A DNA stretch of 64,000 nucleotides from a bacterium (GCA_021810505.1 JAJZIR010000012.1:1-64000), one strand, 5' to 3'; numbered from the stretch's first letter, positions 26,231-36,622 are shown. Program-made: numbers and translations. The notes: a model not told the origin generated them from the letters alone.

Positions 26231-27226
26231 GTGGCGTTCCTGCTCGATCCTTGGAGCGCCGAGCGCCCTCAGCTGGGCTCGGAGGACTCCGGGGACGCAG
26301 AAGAGCAGGGCGCTGAAGTGGAGCTGCTCGAGGCTCTGCGGGCCAAGCCCGCAGAGCCTATTCCTGCTGGCTTTGGTGACCTGTACGTCGTCGACGGCAG
26401 CCGGCGCTTGGAGGCGCGGCTGCTGGAGGAGCGCCCGGACGGCCTGCACTTCGCTGGGCTGGGCCAGTTCGGAGTCGGCGCGGTGCGCCTAGGCGGCGAG
26501 GGGAAGCCGGCAGCCGAGCTGACCGGGCTCCGGACCGAGCGGCGGCTGCTGCTGAGCGGAGAGCTGAGCAGCTGGCAGGAGCGGGAGTTCTGCCTGCCGG
26601 CCGGCCCGGGGGGGAGCGGCGCATGCACCTATTTAGCCCTTCCTGGAGCCGAAAACCAGCCGGAAGGGGCCAGCCAGAAGCTGCAGGCCGAGATGCTGCA
26701 GGCCGAGATGGAGCTGGCGGAGCGCCTAGCTGAGCAGTCTCCGGGCGCTCTGATCTTGCTAGACGGGCCGCTGCGCGGCCAGGCCAGCCAGCGCCGGGTA
26801 CTCGGATACGTCAAGTCGCAGCGCACCCAATATCTCAGGGGGGCGCAGGCGGCCCTGCTCAGCGAGCTCCAACCGGGCGAGCGGACGCCGCTGATGCGGC
26901 TACACTACCGCTATCAGGCCAGCCGGTTATCTTGGTATGTCCGGCTGGCCAGCCCCAGGCCCTACCAGGACCCGCGCTCCGGGTTGATCCGCTTGGAAGC
27001 CTTCGCTCCGGAAACGGGGGAGCTAGCTGGGTGGGTGAGGGAGCTGGCCAGCTATGGCGGTACACTGCTGGGGAAGCTGGCCAGCCGGCCGCACCAGGAC
27101 CAGCGTGCGCCCCAGAATCTCCTGCCCACGGGGGCTCTAGAACGGGCCATCGCCCGGCGGATGGGCGACGCGCGGCTGATCTACCGGCGGATCCAGCGCC
27201 GCCTCTTTCAAGAGGCGGCCAGCTGA
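26231..27226 (+). CDS. nurA: NurA 5'-3' nuclease domain protein
   Basis: 331 residues. NurA works with the HerA translocase to resect DNA ends. The catalytic acidic residues fit Asp55 (LYVVDGSRRLEAR) and Asp178 (ALILLDGPLRGQ), the two best conserved positions of the family, with the C-terminal YYLH-like region represented by RLSWYVRLASP. GTG start seven bases after the preceding stop and without a good ribosome site, so it may be co-translated or co-transcribed from upstream. The herA gene follows after 16 bases. Confidence 0.88.
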   Translation: MAFLLDPWSAERPQLGSEDSGDAEEQGAEVELLEALRAKPAEPIPAGFGDLYVVDGSRRLEARLLEERPDGLHFAGLGQFGVGAVRLGGEGKPAAELTGLRTERRLLLSGELSSWQEREFCLPAGPGGSGACTYLALPGAENQPEGASQKLQAEMLQAEMELAERLAEQSPGALILLDGPLRGQASQRRVLGYVKSQRTQYLRGAQAALLSELQPGERTPLMRLHYRYQASRLSWYVRLASPRPYQDPRSGLIRLEAFAPETGELAGWVRELASYGGTLLGKLASRPHQDQRAPQNLLPTGALERAIARRMGDARLIYRRIQRRLFQEAAS

Positions 27227-27242
27227 CCGCTAGGAGGTATTC

Positions 27243-29033
27243 TTGGAATCTTTCCGGATCGGATCGGTCCTGGGAACGCAACCCGCCACCGCCCTGCAGT
27301 TCTGGGTAGCGGTCGACCCAGAAGCTGCGGTGGGCCTGGACGATCTGGTCTACCTGGAAACTGAGAGCGCAGCCGGGACGGTCCGCTTTTACGGGAGCGT
27401 CGACGAAGTCCGCAAGATCCACGAAGGGGTGCACTTCGAGAGCGACACCGCCGACGTGGTCAGCGGCCTGATCCCGGCGGTGATCAGCTACACCGCCCAC
27501 GTGCTGGTCACCCGGATCGAACCCGAGGAGTTCATCCCACCCAATCCGGGCGACGCGGTGTGGCGGGCCAGCGGCGCCGACCTGGAGCGGGCCCTGTTCG
27601 CCGACCGCATGGAGCGGCGGCTCCCCGCCGGGGTGTTGCGCAGCGGAGAGCCGGCCTGGCTCAACTTCGACTTCATCAACGGTACCGCTGGGGCCCACGT
27701 GAACATCTCAGGGATCTCCGGGGTCGCGACCAAGACCAGCTACGCGCTGTTCCTGCTCTACGCCATCTTCCACAGCCAAGTCCTCGGAGCCGAGGCTTCC
27801 AACAGCAGGGCCATCGTCTTCAACGTCAAGGGCGAAGATCTGCTGTTCTTGGATCAGCCCAACGCCTTGGCCGAGCGGCGCGAGGCGGAAACGTTCCGCG
27901 CCCGCGGCCTGGCTGGTAGCCGCTACCAGCGCTGCGGCCTCCCGACCGGTCCTTTTCGCAGCGTCCGCTTTCTGGCCCCGCCCCGCCCCGGCCCAGTCGG
28001 GGGGCCGCTGATCCCCCATGTGGAGCAGCGCCAAGCCGGCGTGGGGACCTACCTGTGGACGCTGCGCGACTTCTGCCGGGACCGCCTGCTCCCCTTCTGC
28101 TTGTCCGAGCGGGAGACCAGCCTGAACCTCTCCTACCTGGTGGGTCACTTGGCTGAGCGGCTGGCCAGATTGGCCGAGGCGGACGGCGGCGGCCAAGCCC
28201 CCTACCTGCTGATCCGCGAAGAGGATTTCGCAGCCGCAGAGCCCCAGCCAGGGGACGATTTCGAGCAGCTCGGGCGCAACACCCTCAGCAGCCTGGCGCA
28301 GCTGGTGGACTTCTTGGAGTTCAAGCTGCTCAGGCAGGACGACGGCCGGGGGGATCCCCGCTGGACCTCCAGTCAGAACTCGGCCACCCTACAGGCCCTG
28401 ATCCGGCGGCTGCGGGGGGTATCCCGCCACCTGGCGCCGCTCGTCCGCGGCGACGTCAGCGCGGCGGCGGCCCAGCGCCACCGCCTACAGCTGCTCGACG
28501 GCGAGAGCCAGCTCTCCGTGATCGACATCCACCAGCTGCACAGCCAAGCGCAGATGTTCGTCGTGGGCGTCACCCTGCACCAGCTCTTCGAGTACAAGGA
28601 GCGCTTCGGGCAGAGACCCTACGTCTTCATCGCCCTGGATGAGCTCAACAAGTACGCGCCCAGCGAAGGGGATTCCCCGATCAAAGACGTGCTGCTGGAC
28701 ATCGCCGAGCGGGGCCGCTCCCTGGGGATCATCCTGATCGGGGCGCAACAGACTGCTTCGGAGGTAGAGCGGCGGATCACCGGAAACGCCGCCATCCGGG
28801 TGGTGGGGCGGCTGGATCCAGCCGAGGCCGAGCGGCCGGAGTACCGCTTCCTGAGCCGCAGCTATCGGGAGCGGGCGGCCGTGCTGCAGCCCGGCAGCAT
28901 GCTGGTGCGGCAACCGGAGGTACCGACCCCGCTGCTGGTCACCTTCCCCTTTCCGGCTTGGGCGACCCGCCTGAGCGAGACCGGCACCTCGGCGGACGAG
29001 GAGGCAGCCCGGGCTTCCGACCTGCTCTCCTGA
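27243..29033 (+). CDS. herA: HerA-type hexameric DNA translocase/ATPase
   Basis: 596 residues. N-terminal HAS-barrel (about 1-110, starting IGSVLGT), then a FtsK/HerA ATPase core. The P-loop reads [11 protein letters not shown] (about 154-164): it keeps Lys-Thr but has Thr where the canonical GK glycine would be. Walker B is [14 protein letters not shown] (about 460). A sensor/arginine region [16 protein letters not shown] follows. Forms a ring that pumps DNA to NurA. TTG start is supported by an AGGAGG site at 27231-27236. Pairing with nurA is the main functional clue. Confidence 0.9.
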   Translation: MESFRIGSVLGTQPATALQFWVAVDPEAAVGLDDLVYLETESAAGTVRFYGSVDEVRKIHEGVHFESDTADVVSGLIPAVISYTAHVLVTRIEPEEFIPPNPGDAVWRASGADLERALFADRMERRLPAGVLRSGEPAWLNFDFINGTAGAHVNISGISGVATKTSYALFLLYAIFHSQVLGAEASNSRAIVFNVKGEDLLFLDQPNALAERREAETFRARGLAGSRYQRCGLPTGPFRSVRFLAPPRPGPVGGPLIPHVEQRQAGVGTYLWTLRDFCRDRLLPFCLSERETSLNLSYLVGHLAERLARLAEADGGGQAPYLLIREEDFAAAEPQPGDDFEQLGRNTLSSLAQLVDFLEFKLLRQDDGRGDPRWTSSQNSATLQALIRRLRGVSRHLAPLVRGDVSAAAAQRHRLQLLDGESQLSVIDIHQLHSQAQMFVVGVTLHQLFEYKERFGQRPYVFIALDELNKYAPSEGDSPIKDVLLDIAERGRSLGIILIGAQQTASEVERRITGNAAIRVVGRLDPAEAERPEYRFLSRSYRERAAVLQPGSMLVRQPEVPTPLLVTFPFPAWATRLSETGTSADEEAARASDLLS

Positions 29034-29042
29034 CCCCTGGCC

Positions 29043-29984
29043 TCAGTCGAGCAGGGCAGCGACGAACTCTCGGGCGTCGAAAGGCTGCAGGTCGTCCTGG
29101 CTCTCCCCCACCCCGATGAACTTGATCGGTAAGCCTAGCTCCCGGACCACCTGCACCAGGATGCCCCCCCGGGCGGTCCCGTCCAGCTTGGTCACCACCA
29201 CCCCGCTCAACTTGACTGCCTGGTGAAAAGCCTGCGCCTGCAGGAGGCCGTTCTGGCCGGTGGAGGCGTCTAAGACCAGCCAGATCTCGGCCGGCTCCCC
29301 GGGATCGGCCTTGTCGATCACCCGCACCACCTTGCGGAGTTCCTCCATCAAGTTATGTTTGGTGTGCAGGCGGCCAGCCGTGTCGACCAACAGCAGGTCC
29401 AAGCCGCGGACCCGCCTGGCCGTGGCTGCGTCGAAGGCCACAGCGGCCGGATCGCTGCCCGCCGCGCCGCGGGTCACCGGGATCCCTAGGCGGTCTCCCC
29501 AGATGGCTAGCTGCTCGGTGGCGGCAGCCCGGAAGGTATCACCGGCAGCAAACAGGACGCTGCGCCCCTGGGCGCGGTAGTAAGCTCCCAGCTTGGCCAC
29601 GGTGGTGGTCTTGCCCACACCGTTGACGCCGACCACCATGATCACCGCGCCCCTGGGCACCACCGCCGCTCGGCGAGCGTCCGGGGTAAAGCCCAGGCGC
29701 CGCAGCTGCGCCCGCCTGGCGTCCGGCTCCAACTGCAGGGTCAGGGCTTCGCTGAGGGCCTGGCGGAGATCGCGGCTCCCGCTGGCCTTCAGGTCTTCCA
29801 GGATCTCCGAGGCAGCGATCTGACCGACATCGGCCAGCAGCAGAGCGTCTTGCAGCTCCTCTAAGCTGGCGGAAGAGCTCCCAGACACCACCTCTTTGAG
29901 GTCGACCCCCAGCGGCCCCGCTAACTCGTTGAGCTGCTCGCGGGAGCGGCTCAGCCCCTGGCGCAGCCGGTCAAACCAGCCCAT
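29043..29984 (-). CDS. ftsY: Signal recognition particle receptor FtsY
   Basis: 313 residues, short version with only a small acidic N-terminal region. SRP-type GTPase that docks ribosome-SRP complexes at the membrane. G1 GVNGVGKTTTVAKL (119-132), G3 VDTAGRLHTKHNLMEEL, G4 TKLDGTARGG, and C-terminal IGVGESQDDLQPFDA, all diagnostic. Start overlaps the gltX end by 14 bases, so the two are transcribed together. Confidence 0.96.
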   Translation of the reverse strand: MGWFDRLRQGLSRSREQLNELAGPLGVDLKEVVSGSSSASLEELQDALLLADVGQIAASEILEDLKASGSRDLRQALSEALTLQLEPDARRAQLRRLGFTPDARRAAVVPRGAVIMVVGVNGVGKTTTVAKLGAYYRAQGRSVLFAAGDTFRAAATEQLAIWGDRLGIPVTRGAAGSDPAAVAFDAATARRVRGLDLLLVDTAGRLHTKHNLMEELRKVVRVIDKADPGEPAEIWLVLDASTGQNGLLQAQAFHQAVKLSGVVVTKLDGTARGGILVQVVRELGLPIKFIGVGESQDDLQPFDAREFVAALLD

Positions 29985-31407
29985 GGGTCCCCGCGACAGC
30001 CCGCTCGAGGCGGCGTTCGGTCAGCTCAGGACCCAACAGCTCCAGGATCTCAAACATCCCCGGCGTCTCGGTCGCCCCGCAGAGAGCTGCGCGCAGCGGT
30101 TGCACCAGCTGGCCGAGCTTGCGCCCCTGCCTCTGGGCCAAGTCCCGGAGCGCCGCCTCGGCAGCCTCGGCGCTAAAGGGTCGGAGCTGGCGCAGGGCAG
30201 CGAGGGCTTCCTCCAAGAGCGGCCCCGAATCGGCTACTAGAGCCGCCGCTGCCTCGGTGACCGGGTAGTCTTCAGCATAGAAGTAGCGAGTCCGCTCCCA
30301 GAACTCCAGGAGCGTCGAGATCCTCGGGCGCATCAACTCCACGACCCGCGCAAAAGTCGGGTAGGGCTGCCAGCCCCGCTCCGCCCCGAAGCCCGCCAGC
30401 CGGCGTTCCAGCTCAGTGACTTCCAAGACCTCGCGGATGTACTTGCCGTTCAGCCAGAGAAGCTTCTGCAGGTCGAAGACCGGACCAGATAGGCTGAACC
30501 GCCTCCAGCTGAAAGCCTCTATCAGCTGCTCCAGGCTGAACAGCTCCCGGCCGTCGGGCATGGAGAATCCCATCAGCGCCAGGTAATTACACAGCGCTTC
30601 AGGCAGCACGCCCTGCCCTCGGAACCATTCCAGCGAGGTGTGGCCGGAGCGCTTGCTCAGCTTGCTGTGGTCAGGGTTGCGCAGCAGGGGCAGGTGGTAC
30701 CAGTTGGGCTGCTCCCAATCCAGGGCGCCGTAGAGCAGGACGTGAATCGCCGCCGAAGACAGCCATTCCTCGCCGCGCAGGACGTCACTGACCCCGGCCA
30801 GGTGGTCGTCGATCACCACGGCTAGGTGGTACGTCGGGTATCCGTCCGACTTGAGCAAGATAGTGTCCTCCAGGCCGGCGTTGTCAAAACGGACTGGGCC
30901 CCTGAGCTGATCGCGCACCACGGTGATCCCGCTGTCCGGAGCGCGCAACCGCACCGCGAAGGGCTCCCCGGCCCGGGCGCGCCGGTCGGATTCCTCCTGA
31001 GGTAGAGCCCGCCCACGGCCGTCGTAGCCGCGGCGCTGCCCCTTTCCGTCCAGCTCCCTGCGGATTCTTTCCAGCTCTTCTGGAGTCTCGAAGGCCCGGT
31101 AGGCACAGCCCAGCTCGAGCAGCTGATCGGCGTAACGGTGGTAGAGCTCTAGGCGCTGGGACTGGTGGTAGGGGGCGTTAGGTCCGCCGATGTCCGGCCC
31201 CTCGTCGTACTGCAGGCCCAGCCAACGCAGGCTCTGCAGGATGCGCTGCTCAGACTGGGGGTTGAAGCGGCTGCGATCGGTATCTTCGATGCGCACCATG
31301 AACCGGCCGCCCTGCTGCCTGGCCCAGACATAGTCGAACAGGGCCATGTAAGCCGTACCCAGATGGGGGTCGCCGGTCGGGCTGGGCGCAACTCTGGTCA
31401 GAACCAC
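29971..31407 (-). CDS. gltX: Glutamyl-tRNA synthetase
   Basis: 478 residues. Class I aminoacyl-tRNA synthetase. HIGH-type motif PSPTGDPHLGTAY (about 8-20) and KMSKS-type motif SKLSKRSGH (about 242-250). Presence of gatC at 62 kb suggests that an amidotransferase, GatCAB, also operates, so this enzyme may charge tRNA-Glu and possibly tRNA-Gln; specificity cannot be read here. GTG start with TATCCT six bases upstream, so probably leaderless. Confidence 0.95.
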   Translation of the reverse strand: MVLTRVAPSPTGDPHLGTAYMALFDYVWARQQGGRFMVRIEDTDRSRFNPQSEQRILQSLRWLGLQYDEGPDIGGPNAPYHQSQRLELYHRYADQLLELGCAYRAFETPEELERIRRELDGKGQRRGYDGRGRALPQEESDRRARAGEPFAVRLRAPDSGITVVRDQLRGPVRFDNAGLEDTILLKSDGYPTYHLAVVIDDHLAGVSDVLRGEEWLSSAAIHVLLYGALDWEQPNWYHLPLLRNPDHSKLSKRSGHTSLEWFRGQGVLPEALCNYLALMGFSMPDGRELFSLEQLIEAFSWRRFSLSGPVFDLQKLLWLNGKYIREVLEVTELERRLAGFGAERGWQPYPTFARVVELMRPRISTLLEFWERTRYFYAEDYPVTEAAAALVADSGPLLEEALAALRQLRPFSAEAAEAALRDLAQRQGRKLGQLVQPLRAALCGATETPGMFEILELLGPELTERRLERAVAGTHGLV

Positions 31408-31413
31408 AGCGCC

Positions 31414-31419
31414 AGGATA
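31414..31419 (-). promoter_or_regulatory. -10 box of leaderless gltX promoter (TATCCT, 6 bases before GTG)
   Basis: TATCCT on the minus strand ends six bases before the gltX GTG at 31407. It lies in the 39-base gap after kynU. Confidence 0.6.
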
Positions 31420-31446
31420 CCAAACCGGCCGCAGGCTTTTCCGCCC

Positions 31447-32612
<1,166 letters not shown>

Positions 32613-32616
<4 letters not shown>

Positions 32617-33209
32617 AGCAAGATGGCCCGCAGCGGAGCCCCGTCGGCTCCAGCCAGCGGCATGGGCAGGCAGATCAGCTGGTAGAGGCCTTCGCTCACG
32701 CCGGTCAGATCGAGGCCTTCGGCGATGATCAGCCCATGGCGGAAGCAGGCCTGGTGCGCGGGGAGCTCTCTGGAATCCAAGGGATCGACGCTGGGAGCAT
32801 CGACGCCGATCAGTTGGGCCCCCAGCAGGGCCAGCTGCTCCACCTCAGCCGGATCCAGAGCGCGGTAGCTCTCCGGGAAACGCTCCCAGCGCGCCGGCTG
32901 GCCGGTGTAGAGCAGCACTCTGGGTGGCAGGCTGTCCATATCCGCCAGCCGCTCCAAAAAGCGATCTCCCACCTGCAGGACCCGGCAAGGGCCGATCAGC
33001 AGTTCCGGGGGAATCTGCTCTAGCTTCGCGCCCTCGGGGTGGTAGTGGAAAGGGGCGTCGATATGGCTGCCGACGTGAGTGGGAGTGGTCACCCGGGCAG
33101 TGTTGACCGCGTCTCCGCGGCTGATCTGGAGAGCTGGTTCGAGCAGGAAGGGGGGATCTCCCGGCCAGGTGGGGAAGCCGTTTGCAAGCCAGCGGCTGAT
33201 GTCCTTCAT
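32613..33209 (-). CDS. kynB: Kynurenine formamidase (arylformamidase, KynB cyclase family)
   Basis: 198 residues. Metal-dependent hydrolase that turns N-formylkynurenine into kynurenine and formate. The family motif HxGTHxD appears as THVGSHIDAPFHYHPEGA, with Ser replacing Thr; the His/His/Asp metal ligands remain. N-terminal DISRWLANGFPTWPGDPP is typical. Leaderless promoter TAGACT-N6-ATG; followed by kynU with a 4-base overlap. Confidence 0.93.
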
Positions 33210-33215
33210 GGCTGC

Positions 33216-33221
33216 AGTCTA
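33216..33221 (-). promoter_or_regulatory. -10 box of leaderless kynB-kynU promoter (TAGACT, 6 bases before ATG)
   Basis: TAGACT on the minus strand, six bases before the ATG at 33209; no ribosome site. Confidence 0.65.
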
Positions 33222-33269
33222 CCCCGCTGCTCGGCCGAGCAGCGGGGACCGCCGGACGCCAGAAGCTTT

Positions 33270-33297
33270 CTTGCAACCTTCACATAACCGGCGGACA
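33270..33297 (+). promoter_or_regulatory. Promoter of the SHOCT-protein gene
   Basis: TTGCAA (33270-33275), 17-base spacer, GACAAT (33292-33297). Both boxes deviate by two bases from consensus but spacing is ideal. A short leader with a GGAGGGGG ribosome site follows. Confidence 0.5.
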
Positions 33298-33315
33298 ATG
33301 GTGGTGGAGGGGGTT

Positions 33316-33579
33316 ATGGGAATGAATTACTGGCACGGTTGGGCCCCAGGCTTCGCGCACCCCGGCTGGTTCGGCTTTGGGTGGATCGGCATGGCCATCG
33401 GCATGGTTCTCTTCTGGGCGGTGATCCTGCTCTTAGCCGTCTACCTGATCAGATTGCTCGGCAGGGACAGCTCCCGCAAGGAACCCAGCTCTCTGCTGGC
33501 GATCTTGCAGGAGCGTTACGCCCGCGGAGAGATCGATCGCGAGCAGTTCGAGGCGGCCAAGCGCGATCTGAGGCTCTGA
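33316..33579 (+). CDS. Small membrane protein with C-terminal SHOCT domain
   Basis: 87 residues. Trp/Gly/His-rich N terminus (MGMNYWHGWAPGFAHPGW), one membrane helix near 23-49, and a C-terminal SHOCT helix pair (LAILQERYARGEIDREQFEAAK) found at the ends of many small membrane proteins, thought to mediate oligomerisation. ATG 33316 has a GGAGG site about five bases upstream; the frame is open further up but without conserved sequence. Convergent with the LCP gene. Function unknown. Confidence 0.8.
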   Translation: MGMNYWHGWAPGFAHPGWFGFGWIGMAIGMVLFWAVILLLAVYLIRLLGRDSSRKEPSSLLAILQERYARGEIDREQFEAAKRDLRL

Positions 33580-33608
33580 GCTGGGCAGCGCCCAGAGCGA
33601 GGCCCCGG

Positions 33609-34874
33609 CTAATTGGCTGCCTGGGCGAAAACCTTGCTCCAATCGCGCCCCAAGACCAGGGTGGCCCCTACACCGAAGACGCCGGTGGGGCTCACCTCGG
33701 TTTTCTGCACCCCCAGCAAGGCAGCGACGGCTTTGGCCAGCTTCGGCCGCCCGTTGGTGAGCACCTCGGTGTGCGCCGGGGCTGGCCGGTTTGCCGCCAC
33801 CAAGTCGAGGTGAGTGAATCCCAGCTTCTGGAGTTGGGGGAGAATCTGCTGGCCAGCCCCTGGGGAGTGCATCGGGCTGACCACACCGAGGACGATCCGA
33901 GAGGGGTTGAAGGAGGCGGTCCGGGCTACCGTCTGGACCAACGGGCTGCGGGCGCCGAAGTACCTGACCATCAACCCGGGGAGGCGCTGGGGATCGGGCA
34001 GCCAGTAGCTCACGCCTCGGCGAGAGCCGAAGCGCCCAGGCAGCAGGATGCGCACGATCTTGGGGCGGCTGGCCATGAAAACCGCCAGCTTGGCGATCTC
34101 GCCCTGGGTGAGGTCGGTGCGGGTATTGCTGCGTAAGCTGCGCGCTACCGCCGCGAGGTGTAGCCAGCTAGAAGGCGACTTCAGCTGGCCGACCAAGTCC
34201 TTGAGGAACTCCTGCTGGCGGATTACCCGGCCGATATCCCCCAGCCGGCCATCCCGGAAACGCAGGTAGTTGATCGCCTGCAGGCCGGTCATGTGGTACC
34301 AGCCCTGCTGGAAGTTCACGTAGACGCCGGAAGCGCTGTCGGTGTAGTACATCGGCTCCGGGACGTAAACCCGCACGCCGCCCAGGTCGTGGACGATCTG
34401 CCGAACGGCCAGGATATTGACCAGGGCGTAGCGCCAGATCGGGACGCCGAGGAACTGCGAGACGGTCTGGACGCTGAGCTTCGGGCCGGCCAAGTGGTTG
34501 GCCTCGTTGACTTTGAAGGTGTAGTACCCAGGGATGGGGACCCGGGTATCCCTGGGAATCGACATCACCACCACTCGGTGGCGGCGGGGATCGAAACGCA
34601 CCAGCATCATCGTGTCGGTATTTCCGCGAAAAGACGGATAGGACTGGTGATAACCGGTGTAGATCACCCCCTCGGTCCCCATTAACAAGACGTTGACCGG
34701 GCGGTTCAGGCCAGGGCTGAGGTGGAGCAGGGCTGTGCCGGTCTTCATGGCCAGCTCCAGATTTCTGCCGAAGCGGCCCTGGTAAGCTAGGACAGCCAAA
34801 GCGACAGCGGCAACGGCGATCAGCGCGAAGGCCCAGATCCGGTAGGGCTTCCGGCCATTGGCTAGCTTCGCCAC
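33609..34874 (-). CDS. LytR-CpsA-Psr (LCP) family phosphotransferase
   Basis: 421 residues. One N-terminal membrane helix (about 12-33) and an extracytoplasmic LCP domain (about 60-235) with conserved SIPRDTRVPIPGYYTFKVNEA and YLRFRDGRLGDIGRVIRQQEFL, which hold the Arg and Asp residues that bind polyprenyl-pyrophosphate glycans. The C-terminal part (about 310-400) looks like a LytR_C domain. LCP enzymes attach secondary polymers to peptidoglycan or other envelope acceptors. GTG start with a TAGAGT box five bases upstream. Target polymer unknown. Confidence 0.93.
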   Translation of the reverse strand: MAKLANGRKPYRIWAFALIAVAAVALAVLAYQGRFGRNLELAMKTGTALLHLSPGLNRPVNVLLMGTEGVIYTGYHQSYPSFRGNTDTMMLVRFDPRRHRVVVMSIPRDTRVPIPGYYTFKVNEANHLAGPKLSVQTVSQFLGVPIWRYALVNILAVRQIVHDLGGVRVYVPEPMYYTDSASGVYVNFQQGWYHMTGLQAINYLRFRDGRLGDIGRVIRQQEFLKDLVGQLKSPSSWLHLAAVARSLRSNTRTDLTQGEIAKLAVFMASRPKIVRILLPGRFGSRRGVSYWLPDPQRLPGLMVRYFGARSPLVQTVARTASFNPSRIVLGVVSPMHSPGAGQQILPQLQKLGFTHLDLVAANRPAPAHTEVLTNGRPKLAKAVAALLGVQKTEVSPTGVFGVGATLVLGRDWSKVFAQAAN

Positions 34875-34879
34875 AGCCT

Positions 34880-34885
34880 ACTCTA
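34880..34885 (-). promoter_or_regulatory. -10 box of leaderless LCP promoter (TAGAGT, 5 bases before GTG)
   Basis: TAGAGT on the minus strand, five bases upstream of the GTG at 34874. Confidence 0.55.
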
Positions 34886-34989
34886 GATGCGGCGCTTGGC
34901 GGATACGCGCGCCGAGCGCCGCTGAGGACAAGGTCAGTGTAGCCATCAACCCAGAGATTCTAGAGGTCTGGGCTGGAAACCGTATGTGT

Positions 34990-35019
34990 CTAAGATGAAA
35001 ATCCCAGCTAGAAAGCTGG
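34990..35019 (-). terminator. Terminator-like hairpin, minus strand
   Basis: Arms CCAGCT (35004-35009) and AGCTGG (35014-35019) with a 4-base loop; on the minus strand it is followed by GATTTTCATCTT, a short T-rich tail. It could end glnA transcripts. Confidence 0.45.
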
Positions 35020-35022
35020 TAC

Positions 35023-35050
35023 CCGCTAGCGCGCCGCGGCGCGCTAGCGG
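35023..35050. repeat. Perfect 28-bp palindrome
   Basis: CCGCTAGCGCGCCG followed directly by its exact reverse complement. It lies next to the terminator-like hairpin, in the gap between glnA and the LCP gene. With no spacer it is unlikely to fold as an efficient RNA hairpin, so it could be a protein-binding dyad or part of the glnA 3' end. Confidence 0.7.
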
Positions 35051-35271
35051 TATTCGAGGACCGAGCGCTTGGGGATCCGGCGCTGGCTGGGAGAATCCAG
35101 GTAGAAAGCCCGAACGCTTGGCCGAGCCGCACGCTCCCCCAGAATTTTTCCCGGTCCCCGAACAAGCCAAGACGCTCAGTCCCTGCCGCGGGAATACTCA
35201 ATTGATTGGAAGGAGCCTAGGTCGCCGCTGCCCGGCCTGCCCCGGGATGATCGCGGGCAAGAAGCTTGGCA

Positions 35272-36615
35272 CTAGACCGTCGCTAGGTAGCGCTCCAGCT
35301 CCCAGAGGTGGACCGCTTCAGAGTACAGGCGCCACTCCAGCCGCTTGGCCAAGACGTAGTGCTCCCGGATCACCTCGGGGATGACCTCTTGAATCAGCGG
35401 GTCGGCCTCGAACTCGTCGATCGCCTCCGAGAGATTGCTGGGAAGCTCACGGATCCGGTGCTTGCGGCGCTCCCGCACGGTCATCTCCGGGATGTCGCGG
35501 CCGATAGCTGGAGGGGGTAGCTCCCCCCTCTCCAGCCCATCCAAGCCCGCGGCGAGCAGGGCGGCCAGTGCCAGGTAGAGGTTGCAAGCTGGATCGGGGA
35601 TGCGCAGCTCTACGCGGGTACCCTGACCGCGCCGCGCGGGGACCCGCACCATGGCGTTGCGGCTGCTGGCGCTCCAAGCAACCGTGGTCGGCGCCTCGAA
35701 ACCGGGCACCAGGCGCTTGTAGCTATTCACCAACGGATTGGTCAACGCGGTGAGGGCTCTGGCATGTGCGAGCAATCCGGCGATGAACAGCAGGGCGGTC
35801 TGGGACAGCTGGTTCTCTGCACCCGCCCCGTAGAAGAGATTCTTCCCTTCCCGGAACAGCGAGAGGTGGATGTGCAGCCCGTTCCCGTTCACCCCTGCCA
35901 CCGGCTTAGGCATGAAGGAAGCGTGCAGGCCGTATTCCAAAGCGATCCGCTTGACCATGAACTTGAACGTGGCCATCTGGTCGGCCGCCGCCAGAACCTC
36001 GGTGTAGCGGAAATCGATCTCGTGTTGGCCCGGTGCCACCTCGTGGTGGGAAGCTTCGATCTCGAAGCCCATCGCGGTGAGGGCAGTGGTCATCTCCCGG
36101 CGCAAGCGCTCGCCGCGGTCCAGAGGCGCCAAGTCGAAGTAACCGGCCGCATCGTGGATGGCGGTACTCGGGTCGCCGGAGGCTGTGCGCTCGAACAGGA
36201 AGAACTCGGGTTCGAGGCCGCAGTAGCAGGTGAGCCCCAGCTCGGCGGCGCGGGCGACCTGGCGGCGCAAGACCTCTCGGGGATCCCCCGCAAAGGAGGC
36301 GCCGCCGGGCAGGATCACGTCGCAGATGAGGCGAGCTACCCGGCCGTGCCGCGCTTCCTCAGCCGAAAAATCCGGGAAGACCCGGAAGGTAGATAGGTCC
36401 GGCTGCAGCAGCATGTCAGCCTCCTCCATACGGGTGAAGCCCTGCACCGAGAACCCATCGAAGGTGATCTGGCCGTCGAGGGCCTTGGAGAACTGGCTCT
36501 CCGGAACTTCGACGTTCTTTAGGTTGCCCAGAATGTCGGTCAGCTGGAGTCTGAGAAAACGGACCTGCTGCTGCTCCAGCTGCGCCAAGGTGCTTTCCCT
36601 GCTGGTCTTCGCCAT
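35272..36615 (-). CDS. glnA: Glutamine synthetase, type I
   Basis: 447 residues, the size of short GSI-alpha enzymes. Makes glutamine from glutamate, ammonia and ATP. Beta-grasp N-terminal domain (1-100), then the catalytic domain with GLEPEFFLFE, the HHEVAPGQHEIDFRY metal-binding stretch, the ATP motif VNGNGLHIHLSLF, the substrate loop NPLVNSYKRLVPGFEAPTTVAWS and RNAMVRVP. The extra adenylylation segment of GSI-beta is absent, so control by adenylylation is unlikely. TAAGCT lies seven bases before the ATG; a GGGGGA site overlaps that gap. Confidence 0.97.
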   Translation of the reverse strand: MAKTSRESTLAQLEQQQVRFLRLQLTDILGNLKNVEVPESQFSKALDGQITFDGFSVQGFTRMEEADMLLQPDLSTFRVFPDFSAEEARHGRVARLICDVILPGGASFAGDPREVLRRQVARAAELGLTCYCGLEPEFFLFERTASGDPSTAIHDAAGYFDLAPLDRGERLRREMTTALTAMGFEIEASHHEVAPGQHEIDFRYTEVLAAADQMATFKFMVKRIALEYGLHASFMPKPVAGVNGNGLHIHLSLFREGKNLFYGAGAENQLSQTALLFIAGLLAHARALTALTNPLVNSYKRLVPGFEAPTTVAWSASSRNAMVRVPARRGQGTRVELRIPDPACNLYLALAALLAAGLDGLERGELPPPAIGRDIPEMTVRERRKHRIRELPSNLSEAIDEFEADPLIQEVIPEVIREHYVLAKRLEWRLYSEAVHLWELERYLATV

Positions 36616-36622
36616 TCCCCCA

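Larger units (their letters stand above)
34886..35271. other. Intergenic region between glnA and the LCP gene
   Basis: About 390 bases with no convincing gene; a 107-codon minus frame across it has no family features. It holds a perfect 28-bp palindrome and a terminator-like hairpin, listed separately. The part next to glnA (35051-35271) shows nothing I recognise. Confidence 0.45.

Noticed and set aside
33580-33608. Bidirectional terminator between the SHOCT and LCP genes
   Set aside because: CTGGGC-AGC-GCCCAG is only six base pairs with no T run on either side.
34878-35201. 107-codon minus frame between glnA and the LCP gene
   Set aside because: It passes through the perfect palindrome and hairpin, has no ribosome site or promoter of its own and no recognisable motif.
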